Shown: in pieces, positions 33,034 through 41,326 of the stretch
Layout of the letters: each line of letters starts with the position of its first letter
Numbering within the stretch: the stretch's first letter is position 1
Source of the DNA: Actinomycetales bacterium
GTDB taxonomy: Bacteria > Actinomycetota > Actinomycetes > Actinomycetales > Actinomycetaceae
Length of the DNA: 53,517 nt
Reading direction: 5' to 3'
Assembly (NCBI GenBank): GCA_015655375.1
Contig: JAATFD010000042.1
Location: forward strand, 1-53,517
Made by a program: the position numbers and the translations under genes
The notes under the pieces: model-generated
The model's input: only the letters and a program-made list of their open reading frames with translations
Database searches by the model: none
Told to the model about the DNA's origin: nothing

Positions 33034-33669
33034 CTTTTCTCTTCTTTCTGTGCGTCTTCGTTCCGTGCGAGTGCACCAATCCTTCTTGTTCTTCTGAGCT
33101 CGTTCGGTGGCGCTGCACAACGTCGTTCGAGAACTGCTTTCGATACCTTGTCGGAAAGTCGCTAGAGCCGGCTTCACTGCCTTGCAGCTGCGCATTCCGC
33201 GGGCTATTCGTTCCGGTCCTCATCGGCCGGACAGAGTCCGTTGGTCTCTTCTAACCATGTGATGAAGTCAATCGCGGTACAACATTCGCTGTCCTTTCTA
33301 TTGCCCGTATAGAGACGGCTCACGAAGTGGGAAGCGAACGACATCGTTCCAGCAGGATTCAGCATGGCCGAGGGCTCATCCGCGAGGCGAGTCACGGTTT
33401 TGCGTGATGGAGTCGTTCATCGAACCGTCTTCACAGCTTACTGATCGAAATATTTTCGTTGATTACGATGATGTAACAAAATGTAGAAGTCTCCTTCATA
33501 TGCACGGTGAGACTTGACGGAATATGGGGGAAGACGGTTACTTTGATCCTGTCGGTTTGCTGCAAGAGCGAAAGTATTTCGATTCTATCCGTCGGCGGAC
33601 CGTCGCAGGACTCGGGCCCCAGAACTGCCCGTGACACCACTTCGGCGCTGTTGGCGAAAGGGAATGACG
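33034..33669. promoter_or_regulatory. Divergent control region between the ABC and xylosidase units
   Basis: AT-richer region of about 630 bases without a supported gene. It carries two matching palindromes, CGAAA-TAT-TTTCG at 33446-33458 and CGAAA-GTA-TTTCG at 33569-33581, 110 bases apart between the last base of the first and the first of the second. A possible plus-strand promoter is TTGACG at 33513-33518 with TTACTT 18 bases further on. The spacing and identity of the palindromes suggest operators for one regulator, perhaps the LacI protein encoded at 36798. Confidence 0.65.
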
Positions 33670-34674
33670 ATGACAAATCCGAGCGCAGTGCTCCATGAGA
33701 TCAACGATCTCCGCATCGAGGACAGGCCCGTTCCCGAACCTGGTCTCGGACAGGTCCAGGTCGCCGTCCAGGCGGTCGGAGTCTGCGGCTCGGACATCCA
33801 TTACTACCGGCATGGCCGCATCAACGACATGATCGTGACCGCACCGATGGTGCTGGGTCACGAGGCCGCAGGGACGATCACCGCCGTCGGCGCGGGCGTC
33901 GACGAAGGCCGTCTCGGTGAGCTGGTCGCCCTGGAGCCGGGCCTTCCCTGTCGACACTGCGACCAATGCCGCGAGGGCCGCTACAACCTTTGCCCGGACG
34001 TCCGGTTCTTCGCGACGCCGCCGATCGATGGGGCGTTCGCTCGCTATGTTGTGACGGACGCTGACTTCGCCTTCACGGCGCCCGAGGGACTTGACGCAGT
34101 CCATGCCTCAATGGCCGAGCCCGTCTCGGTCGGGGTGTGGGCGTCGCTGAAGGGCGCGGTCGGCCCGGGCCGTCGTGTCCTCGTGCTCGGAGCGGGCCCG
34201 ATCGGGCTGATTTGCGCCCAGGTCGCCCGCGCTTATGGTGCGCTGAGCGTCGACGTCACGGATCTCAGCTCCGATCGACTGGCGGTTGCGGCCGAGCTCG
34301 GCCTCGGGACGCTGTCTGCGGATTCTGCGCTTTCCCACGAGGTCGACGCTCTCATCGAGTGCACCGGCTCGGCGGCCGCCCTTGCCCACGCCTTCCCGTC
34401 CGTCGCCCGAGCCGGTCGCGTGGTCCTTGTCGGCATGGGGGCCGACACCGTTGAGCTCGACCTCGGCCTGCTGCAGAGCCGCGAGATCTGGGTGACAGGG
34501 ACCTTTCGCTACGCGAACACCTATCCGACCGCCCTTGACCTCATCGCCTCGCACCGGATCGACCTCGACCCGATCCTCACCGGCAAGTTCCCCCTCGCCG
34601 AGTCCGAACGGGCGCTCCTCGCGGGCGACGAGGATCCGCATGCGCTGAAGTCCATCGTCTTGCCATGGGCCTGA
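33670..34674 (+). CDS. Zinc-dependent polyol dehydrogenase (sorbitol/xylitol type)
   Basis: 334 residues from the second ATG of MTMTNPS at 33670, which has AAAGGG 7 bases upstream. Catalytic zinc ligands: Cys39 in GVCGSD, then His64 and Glu65 in GHEAAG. Structural zinc cysteines are complete at 94, 97, 100 and 108 (CRHCDQCREGRYNLC). The Rossmann loop is VLGAGPIGLICAQVA. This is the medium-chain sorbitol/xylitol dehydrogenase branch, interconverting a polyol and a ketose such as xylitol and xylulose with NAD. It lies 49 bases before the GH120 xylosidase, so a role in xylose-derived sugars is likely. Confidence 0.88.
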   Translation: MTNPSAVLHEINDLRIEDRPVPEPGLGQVQVAVQAVGVCGSDIHYYRHGRINDMIVTAPMVLGHEAAGTITAVGAGVDEGRLGELVALEPGLPCRHCDQCREGRYNLCPDVRFFATPPIDGAFARYVVTDADFAFTAPEGLDAVHASMAEPVSVGVWASLKGAVGPGRRVLVLGAGPIGLICAQVARAYGALSVDVTDLSSDRLAVAAELGLGTLSADSALSHEVDALIECTGSAAALAHAFPSVARAGRVVLVGMGADTVELDLGLLQSREIWVTGTFRYANTYPTALDLIASHRIDLDPILTGKFPLAESERALLAGDEDPHALKSIVLPWA

Positions 34675-34723
34675 CCTGCGGGTTTCCCTCCTTTCACCCT
34701 GACCAACCGGAAGCAGTTGTCTG

Positions 34724-36700
34724 ATGAATCACGTCTACCATGTCTCCGTCACCGGGTCCGACAGGGCCCCGGGAACCGAGCGGGAACCCCTGCGCACGAT
34801 CAACCGAGCAGCCTCGCTCGCCGTCGCCGGAGACACCGTCGTCGTCCACAAGGGCGAGTATCGCGAGTGGGTCGATCCCCAGCGCGGCGGTCTGTCCGCC
34901 ACACGCCCCATCGTCTATGAGGCTGCGCCAGGCGAGCATGTGACGATCAAGGGTTCTGAGCGTGTTGCGCGGTGGGAGCCCGAGGGCGACGGCATCTGGA
35001 CGGCTCATATCCCGAACTCGTTCTTCGGCGACTTCAATCCCTTCGGACGTGAGATCGCCGGTGACTGGATCGTGTACGACGAGGGCACCACGCACCGCCA
35101 CCTCGGGTCAGTCTTCCTCAACGGGATTCCGCTGTGGGAGGTCGGTAGCCGCACGGAGGTCGACCGGCACCTCCGGCACACGTGCGCCGTCGACCAGTGG
35201 ACAGGAATCTCCCAGGAACTTCCCGATGCCTCGACGACCGACCTCGTCTGGTACGCGGAGGTCGATGAGTCGACGACGACGATCATCGCGCACATGGGTG
35301 ACGCCGATCCGAACCATGAGCTCACCGAGATCACGGTGCGTCGGTCCGTCTTCTTTCCCCGTGAACATCACATCGACCACATCACAGTCCGGGGATTCGA
35401 ACTGGCGCAGGCTGCGACCCCCTGGGCGCCTCCCACTGCCGACCAGCCGGGCCTGATCGGTCCGAACTGGGCCAAGGGCTGGATCATCGAGGACAACGTC
35501 ATCCACGACGCGACCTGCGTGGCCGTCTCGCTGGGGAAGGAGCATTCCACCGGGCACAATCTCTCCACTGACCGCCGTGACAAGCCCGGCTACCAGTATC
35601 AGCTCGAGGCCGTCTTCACCGCTCGTGCTCGCGGCTGGGACCGTGAGCACATCGGCTCTCACCTCGTGCGGCGCAACATGATCTTTCGCTGTGGGCAGGC
35701 GGGGATCGTCGGGCACCTCGGGGCGGTGTTCTCGACGATCGAGGACAACGACATCCACGACATTGGCAATCGTCGGCAGTTCTACGGATACGAGATCGCA
35801 GGGATCAAACTCCATGCCGCCATCGACACGGTGATCCGTCACAACCGCATCCGGCACTGCGCACTGGGCACGTGGCTCGACTGGGAGACCCAGGGAACCC
35901 GCGTCACCCGCAACGTCTACGCCGACAACACTCGTGACCTCTTCATAGAGGTCAGCCACGGGCCCTATATCGTCGACCACAATGTGTTCGCCTCACCAGC
36001 CTCGATCGAGAACTTCAGCGAGGGCGGCGCGTTCGTCAACAATCTCGTCCTCGGGACCGTTCGTCGCGAGCCGGTCCTCGACCGTGCGACGCCTTACCAC
36101 CTCCCCCACAGCACCCAGGTCGCCGGATACGGGACGATCCTAGGTGCCGATGACCGGTGGTTCGGCAACGTCTTCGCGTCTGTGGACCCGACGCGTGCCT
36201 ATTCCTCCGAGGTCCGAGACGCGTCCTCGGTCCAGTGTGGGACGTCCGGGTACGATTCACACCCGACCTCGTTGGCGGAGTATCTCGAGCGGATCTCCGA
36301 GCAGGCGCCCGGCGACCACGAGCGATACGCCCATGTACGTCGACCGGTCTATATCCAGAGCAATCTCTACCTCGGGGACGCACGCCCCTTCGATCGCGAG
36401 CAGGTTCCCCAGGTTCTGCGGGGGCCCGTTCCTCCGATCGTCCTCGAGGAGCGCGATGGTTCGACCGTGTTGAGGTCCGCGCTCCCCGCCGAATTCGAGG
36501 AGCTGCGCACACCCGTGCTCTCGGGCCGAGCGCTGCCGCGGACCTCCTTGTCGGACGCGGACTTCGAGGAGCGCGACGGCTCACCCGCTCGCCTGGACGT
36601 CGACCTACTCGGCGTGGCCAAGGACGAGGACGGGACGTCGCCCGTCGGACCGCTCGCGGACTGGGGATCCGGTTCGCAGCTCATCGAGCTGTGGCCCTGA
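34724..36700 (+). CDS. GH120 beta-xylosidase
   Basis: 658 residues, right-handed beta-helix. The protein follows the known GH120 pattern closely: HVSVTGSDRAPGTEREPL, GDTVVVHKGEYREWV, EIAGIKLHAAIDTVI, TPYHLPHSTQVAGYG. The proposed catalytic pair falls at Asp386 (GTWLDWETQGTR) and Glu409 (LFIEVSHGPY), 23 residues apart, the same distance as Asp382 and Glu405 in the characterised Thermoanaerobacterium enzyme. It should release xylose from xylobiose and longer xylo-oligosaccharides. No signal peptide, so it is cytosolic. It is co-oriented with the polyol dehydrogenase and the following LacI gene. Confidence 0.9.
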   Translation: MNHVYHVSVTGSDRAPGTEREPLRTINRAASLAVAGDTVVVHKGEYREWVDPQRGGLSATRPIVYEAAPGEHVTIKGSERVARWEPEGDGIWTAHIPNSFFGDFNPFGREIAGDWIVYDEGTTHRHLGSVFLNGIPLWEVGSRTEVDRHLRHTCAVDQWTGISQELPDASTTDLVWYAEVDESTTTIIAHMGDADPNHELTEITVRRSVFFPREHHIDHITVRGFELAQAATPWAPPTADQPGLIGPNWAKGWIIEDNVIHDATCVAVSLGKEHSTGHNLSTDRRDKPGYQYQLEAVFTARARGWDREHIGSHLVRRNMIFRCGQAGIVGHLGAVFSTIEDNDIHDIGNRRQFYGYEIAGIKLHAAIDTVIRHNRIRHCALGTWLDWETQGTRVTRNVYADNTRDLFIEVSHGPYIVDHNVFASPASIENFSEGGAFVNNLVLGTVRREPVLDRATPYHLPHSTQVAGYGTILGADDRWFGNVFASVDPTRAYSSEVRDASSVQCGTSGYDSHPTSLAEYLERISEQAPGDHERYAHVRRPVYIQSNLYLGDARPFDREQVPQVLRGPVPPIVLEERDGSTVLRSALPAEFEELRTPVLSGRALPRTSLSDADFEERDGSPARLDVDLLGVAKDEDGTSPVGPLADWGSGSQLIELWP

Positions 36701-36735
36701 TCCGGCCCGGTTCCGGGCGCGGGGCGGACGTCCAG

Positions 36736-36775
36736 GCGTCACCGAGTGCGCATGTTATCGTGCACTCGGTGACGC
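36736..36775. repeat. 14-base inverted repeat between GH120 and lacI
   Basis: GCGTCACCGAGTGC (36736-36749), 12 bases, GCACTCGGTGACGC (36762-36775), arms exactly complementary. It starts 35 bases after the GH120 stop and ends 22 bases before the LacI start. It could end GH120 transcripts (no T-run follows) or act as an operator over the lacI promoter, since TTATCG in the centre could serve as a -10. Confidence 0.7.
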
Positions 36776-36797
36776 AGCAGCGATCCAAGAAGGCGCG

Positions 36798-37865
36798 ATG
36801 AACAAGCCGAAGGTGCGCAAGGCTCGCACCACGCTGGCCGACGTCGCGCACGAGGCCCAGGTTTCCGTCGCCACGGTCTCCAAGACGCTCCACGGTCGCT
36901 CCGATGTCTCGGCGAGCACGCGCGAACGCGTGGAATCGGCGCTGACATTGCTGAGCTACACGCCCTCGGGAAGCCCGCAACCACGGCGGATGCCGCAGGT
37001 CGTCGTGGCCTTTGACAGCTTCAACACGGTCTATGACTCGACGGTGCTCTCGGGGATCATGGATGAGGCGCTCGACCGTCAGGTGCGTATCGTTCTCGAC
37101 CGGTCCCCCGACGACTCCCGACCGCCCTCCCCGCGGGAGTGGATCCGTCGGCATGCGGTCAGCGGCGCGACGGGAGCCATCCTCGTCACGGCCCCGGCCG
37201 GGAACGACCTGACCAGTGAAGCGGCCTCCCTAGGCCTGCCCCTGGTGGTCGTCGATCCGAAGAACCCGATCGACGACACAGTCACGTCCATCGGATGCAC
37301 CAACTTCGCCGGCGCCGTCTCCGCGACTGAGCATCTGGTCGGGCTCGGACACACCCGGATCGGATTCGCGGGGTTGCATCTCCTGGTGAACTTTACGGCC
37401 GAGCGCTTCGCGGGTTTCCGCACCTCACTCGAACAGCACGGCCTGGATCTCGATCCCGAGTACATCTCGTACGGGGGGACGGACTTCGACTTCGGGCTGC
37501 GTGCCGGTGCTCAATTCGCCGCTCTGGAGACTCCTCCGACCGCGGTCGTCGCCATCTGTGACGTCGTGGCGTTGGGCGTGATCGAGGGCGCCCGACGCGG
37601 CGGGCTCATGGCACCTGAGCAGTTGTCCGTCGTCGGTTTCGACGATCTGAGCCCGGCCTCGTGGTCCGCACCACCGCTGACGACCGTGCACCAGCCCCTG
37701 TCCGAGATCGGCGCACTGGCGCTGCGCACCGTCCTCGACCTGGCGCACGGAGACGCTCCCGCGTCGCATCACCTGCAGCTGGCGACCACCTTGGTCGTTC
37801 GTGGGTCTACGACCGCGCCGTGCCGGGGAACCGACGCCGGGGCTCCCTTCGACTTCGCCAGCTGA
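36798..37865 (+). CDS. LacI family transcriptional regulator
   Basis: 355 residues. Helix-turn-helix: TTLADVAHEAQVSVATVSKTL, in which SVATVSKTLHGRSDVSASTR fits the canonical pattern well, followed by the hinge and a sugar-binding effector domain (PLVVVDPKNPIDDTV, GHTRIGFAGLHLLVNF, LSVVGFDDLSPASW). AAGGCG lies just before the ATG. Located right after the xylosidase gene, it probably responds to xylose or a xylo-oligosaccharide and controls the dehydrogenase/GH120 unit and perhaps the ABC operon through the CGAAA-N3-TTTCG sites. Confidence 0.93.
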   Translation: MNKPKVRKARTTLADVAHEAQVSVATVSKTLHGRSDVSASTRERVESALTLLSYTPSGSPQPRRMPQVVVAFDSFNTVYDSTVLSGIMDEALDRQVRIVLDRSPDDSRPPSPREWIRRHAVSGATGAILVTAPAGNDLTSEAASLGLPLVVVDPKNPIDDTVTSIGCTNFAGAVSATEHLVGLGHTRIGFAGLHLLVNFTAERFAGFRTSLEQHGLDLDPEYISYGGTDFDFGLRAGAQFAALETPPTAVVAICDVVALGVIEGARRGGLMAPEQLSVVGFDDLSPASWSAPPLTTVHQPLSEIGALALRTVLDLAHGDAPASHHLQLATTLVVRGSTTAPCRGTDAGAPFDFAS

Positions 37866-37872
37866 TCAGGAA

Positions 37873-37907
37873 CGGGGTGCGGCAGGAAGACTCCCCGCCG
37901 CACCCCG
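37873..37907. terminator. Bidirectional terminator hairpin
   Basis: CGGGGTGCGGC (37873-37883), a 13-base loop and GCCGCACCCCG (37897-37907): a perfect 11-base-pair stem placed exactly between two convergent genes (LacI ends at 37865, GH31 at 37950). Confidence 0.75.
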
Positions 37908-37949
37908 CGTGCGTCACCAGTGCGCCTCAGCGGTCGGTCACCATCATGC

Positions 37950-40361
37950 TCACCCTGCGACCACCGCGAACGGCAGCTCGCCAACCGTGTGGATACGAAG
38001 CTCGCGCGTGTCCCCGGACGGCAGCGAGACCTGCAGCTCCGTCCATTGCGGAACGAAGGAGCCCTCGGCGCTCACCTCGATGTCGATCGCATCCTCCGAG
38101 GCCCGTTGGGTCCAGCGCACCGTCAGCGACTGTCCGTCGAGGTAGGCGTTCGTTGCGCCGTCGTCGTCGTAGAACTCGCCAGTCGAGGTCGTCCCGGTCG
38201 TCGGAGGGAACAACAGCAGATGACGCTCGTCGTCCGGCGCGTCGGCGTGCTGCGCGGGCACTGCGCCCATCGGGATTGCGGCGCCGGCGCGCACCAATAG
38301 CGGCAACCGGTCCAGGGGAGCGTCGAGCGTGACGGTCGTCCGGGTCTGCTCGAAGCGCTGTCCGGTGGTGAAGTCGTACCAGCCACCGGGGGTGGCGGGC
38401 AGATAGACCTCACGTGTCCGGGCGCCCGGCTCGGTGACGGAAGCGACCAGGAGGTCTCCGCCGAGCAGGAAGTCGTCGGTGTCCTCCCAGAGCTTGTGGT
38501 CGTCCTCGTCGAGCATGAAGGTCGGCCGCAGGATCGGCTCGGCATCGACGCTCGCCTCGTGCAGCAGTGTGTAGAAATACGGCGACAGCCGTGCCCGGAA
38601 CTCGATGGCTCCGCGGACTTGGTCGATGATCTCGGGGTACATCCACGGCTCGTTGACGGAGCCGTCATCATGCCACGAGTTCAGGGTGAAGCGGGGATTG
38701 ACGATGCCGTTCTGGATCCACCGCAGGAAGAGCTCGGGATCGGGCTTGACCCCGGCGAACCCGCCGACGTCGTGGCCGATGTTGTACATCCCCGACAGGG
38801 TCATGGACAAGCCCATGCGGATGTTGCCCTTGAGGGTCTCCCAGGACGAGGCGTTGTCGCCCGACCAGGTCTGTGCATAGCGCTGCAGGCCGGGGCCGCC
38901 GGAACGAGCCACGGAGAACGGGCGCACGTCCGGCCAATACTCCTCCTGCGCCTCCAGCGACGCACGGGTCATCAGCATCGAGAGGATCGGGCGGACCTGA
39001 CCGGCTGGGATCGGACGGCCGAAGCCGTCGCAGATTGCGTTGTCGTCCCAGATCTCGAACTCGTTGTTGTCGTTCCACGCAACGTCGATCCCGTAGGCGA
39101 GCAGCTGCTCAGTGACGTTGTCCTTCCACCACTGGACCGCAGCGGGGTTCGTGAAGTCGACGTGCGAGCCCTCGTCGTCCCAGAACGGACTGCGCTCGGG
39201 CCCGCCGGTGCGGCCGTCGCGCACGAAGTAACCCTTGGCGGCGACGTCATCGTAGAAGGGATGGTCCTGCAGGACGCAGGGCTTGATGTTGGCGGTGTAG
39301 TGCATGCCGGCATCGTGGAAGGCTTTGACAGTGGCAGCGGGATCGGGGAACTTGTCGCGGTTCCAATGGAAGAGGTAGCGCTTCGGGCCGATCGAGGTGT
39401 AGCCGCTGCCGCACTGGAAGGATCCGCAAGGGATGCGATGCGTCTTGACGAGGTCGATGAAGTGGAGCAGCTGGTCGGAGGCGTCGGGCGCATCCGGGTA
39501 GGTCATTGTCGACTGAGAATAGCCCAGCGACCACTTCGGTGGGAACAGCGGCTTGCCCGTCAGGTTGACGAAGGCGCGGGTGACGTCCTCGACGGAGTCC
39601 CCGAAGAGGACGTAGTAGTCGATGTCGCCATCGTCTGCGTGCCAAGAGCGGAAGCGCTTGTGGTAGTTGTCCTTCGTCTTGCCGAGGTTGAACCACGCGT
39701 GGGAGAAGTTGTCGTAGAAGACGCCGTAGACGCCCTTCGCGGTCTTCGTGATCGTGAAGGGAACATGCTTGTACAAGGGATCGGAGTTCATCGAGTCATA
39801 GCCCAGCGCGTCGACGCAGGTCATCTCGAAGCGCCCCTGGGCGCGGTCCAGCGTGCCGGACTTGTCCCCGAGGCCGAGGACGCGCTCGGAGTCGTCGAAG
39901 GACTGGAAGTGCGCGACATCGGTGCGTCGCGGCGAGGTCATCCCGTCGCGATCCACGGCCTCGGATCCCAGGTAGTAGGCGCCGGTCGTGCGGTCGCTGG
40001 CCAGGGTCGTCCACTCCCCGTCCTCGTTCCAGGCGACCTCCAGGCGCAGCGGCGCCGAGTGGATCGTCAGACGGATCCGGCCGGATTCGACGACGGTGCC
40101 GTCCCCGGTTGAGGTCGTCGAGGTTTGTGGGAGCGGGAATCCGGAGATGTCTGCGCGGTCGCGCCCCTCGAAGGGAACGTCCTGGCCACCGGAGACCACG
40201 GACCACGTCCGGTCGAGCGCCGCCTGGCCGTCGCGACGGATCCAGACGCGTGCGAGGTTCGTGTCGAGGACCTCGACGTCGAGTCGGTGACGGTCATCAA
40301 TGGTTGCGGTGATACCGGAGTCGGTCGGCGTGATGGCGCCGAGTGTGTTGAGAAGTTGCAT
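37950..40361 (-). CDS. Glycoside hydrolase family 31, second paralogue
   Basis: 803 residues; AGGAAAGGA lies 8 bases before the ATG. Nucleophile Asp431 in VAWNDNNEFE, acid/base Asp502 in WSGDNASSW. Other GH31 motifs: VLGLGDKSGTLD, DPLYKHVPFTI, GYTSIGPKRYLFHWN and FYDDDGATNAYLDG. The same WNDNNEFE nucleophile segment and similar spacing show that it is a paralogue of the enzyme at 20591, with clear divergence outside the active site. Cytosolic. It is the last gene of a transporter-hydrolase-glycosidase operon and probably removes alpha-xylosyl or alpha-glucosyl groups from the sugar brought in by the GPH transporter. Confidence 0.92.
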   Translation of the reverse strand: MQLLNTLGAITPTDSGITATIDDRHRLDVEVLDTNLARVWIRRDGQAALDRTWSVVSGGQDVPFEGRDRADISGFPLPQTSTTSTGDGTVVESGRIRLTIHSAPLRLEVAWNEDGEWTTLASDRTTGAYYLGSEAVDRDGMTSPRRTDVAHFQSFDDSERVLGLGDKSGTLDRAQGRFEMTCVDALGYDSMNSDPLYKHVPFTITKTAKGVYGVFYDNFSHAWFNLGKTKDNYHKRFRSWHADDGDIDYYVLFGDSVEDVTRAFVNLTGKPLFPPKWSLGYSQSTMTYPDAPDASDQLLHFIDLVKTHRIPCGSFQCGSGYTSIGPKRYLFHWNRDKFPDPAATVKAFHDAGMHYTANIKPCVLQDHPFYDDVAAKGYFVRDGRTGGPERSPFWDDEGSHVDFTNPAAVQWWKDNVTEQLLAYGIDVAWNDNNEFEIWDDNAICDGFGRPIPAGQVRPILSMLMTRASLEAQEEYWPDVRPFSVARSGGPGLQRYAQTWSGDNASSWETLKGNIRMGLSMTLSGMYNIGHDVGGFAGVKPDPELFLRWIQNGIVNPRFTLNSWHDDGSVNEPWMYPEIIDQVRGAIEFRARLSPYFYTLLHEASVDAEPILRPTFMLDEDDHKLWEDTDDFLLGGDLLVASVTEPGARTREVYLPATPGGWYDFTTGQRFEQTRTTVTLDAPLDRLPLLVRAGAAIPMGAVPAQHADAPDDERHLLLFPPTTGTTSTGEFYDDDGATNAYLDGQSLTVRWTQRASEDAIDIEVSAEGSFVPQWTELQVSLPSGDTRELRIHTVGELPFAVVAG

Positions 40362-40377
40362 CTGTGCAGTCCTTTCC

Positions 40378-41310
40378 TCAGCTCAGGTGTGCGTTGATGA
40401 ACCCGGCGATTTCATCCTCGACTTCGTCGTGGATGTCGGGTTCGATGAAGATCTCGTGGCGGTATCCGGGCCATACCCGTGTGTGGACGTCGTGGTGACC
40501 GGAGGCCGCCAACTGGTTGGCGACGTGATAGGCGCCTTCGCCGTAGTTGGCGACGGGGTCGGCGTCCCCGGCGACGATGAGGACGGGGAGGTCCCGACGG
40601 ACGCCGGTGGAGAACTCGGGGGAGTTGGCCCGGTCGTAGACCGTGATGAAGTCCTGAAGGAATCGCAGGGTCATCGCGGTGCCGCGCTTGAGCGGGTCGT
40701 TGGCGTGCTCGCGGACGACATCGGGGCTGACGCTCACCCAACTTCCCCGGTCGTCCTCGGGGATACGAGAGTTGAATTCCTCGCGCATCTGCGCTCCGAG
40801 TGCCGAGTCGTGGGTCTCGCCTCGTCCCGCGGCGATGCGTGCGCCGAGGTCGGCGCGGTCGACGCCGCGCTCGAGCCAGTGGCATTGGGCGGCGATCCCG
40901 CACAGGGCGAGGGCGCTCAGATCCTCGCAGTGTTCTGCTGCCACGACTCGCGCGATCATCGATCCCCAGGAATGGCCGAAGAGGATCCACGGCAGGCCGG
41001 GGAAAAGGTCGCTGACGAGGCCATGCAGGGTGAGCTCGTCAGCGACCACTGCGGCCGCTCCGTTGTCTCCGGTGTCGGCCCACACACCGGAGACAACGGC
41101 GGTACGTCCATGTCCCGCGTGATCGTCCGCCGCGACGACGAATCCCTCATCGAGGAGGCGGGTGACCAGGTGGTCGTAGCAGCGTGAATGCTCCCCCAGC
41201 CCGTGGACGATCTGAACGATCGCGCGCGGGGGACGGACCGGTTCACAGACCCACGCCTGGATCTGATCGCGTCCATTGGCGGACGGGAAGGAGAGATCAC
41301 GAACTGCCAT
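40378..41310 (-). CDS. Alpha/beta hydrolase (monoacylglycerol lipase-like, S33)
   Basis: 310 residues. Oxyanion motif VQIVHGLGEHSRCYDHL, nucleophile Ser114 in FGHSWGSM, acid in LIVAGDADPVANYG and histidine in YRHEIFIEPD: the order of the monoacylglycerol-lipase/lysophospholipase family. In this operon, 16 bases before the GH31 start and after the GPH transporter, it may deacylate an ester-decorated oligosaccharide before GH31 acts. That is inference from context; the family itself covers many esters. Confidence 0.85.
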   Translation of the reverse strand: MAVRDLSFPSANGRDQIQAWVCEPVRPPRAIVQIVHGLGEHSRCYDHLVTRLLDEGFVVAADDHAGHGRTAVVSGVWADTGDNGAAAVVADELTLHGLVSDLFPGLPWILFGHSWGSMIARVVAAEHCEDLSALALCGIAAQCHWLERGVDRADLGARIAAGRGETHDSALGAQMREEFNSRIPEDDRGSWVSVSPDVVREHANDPLKRGTAMTLRFLQDFITVYDRANSPEFSTGVRRDLPVLIVAGDADPVANYGEGAYHVANQLAASGHHDVHTRVWPGYRHEIFIEPDIHDEVEDEIAGFINAHLS

Positions 41311-41326
41311 GATGTGCCCTCTGGGC

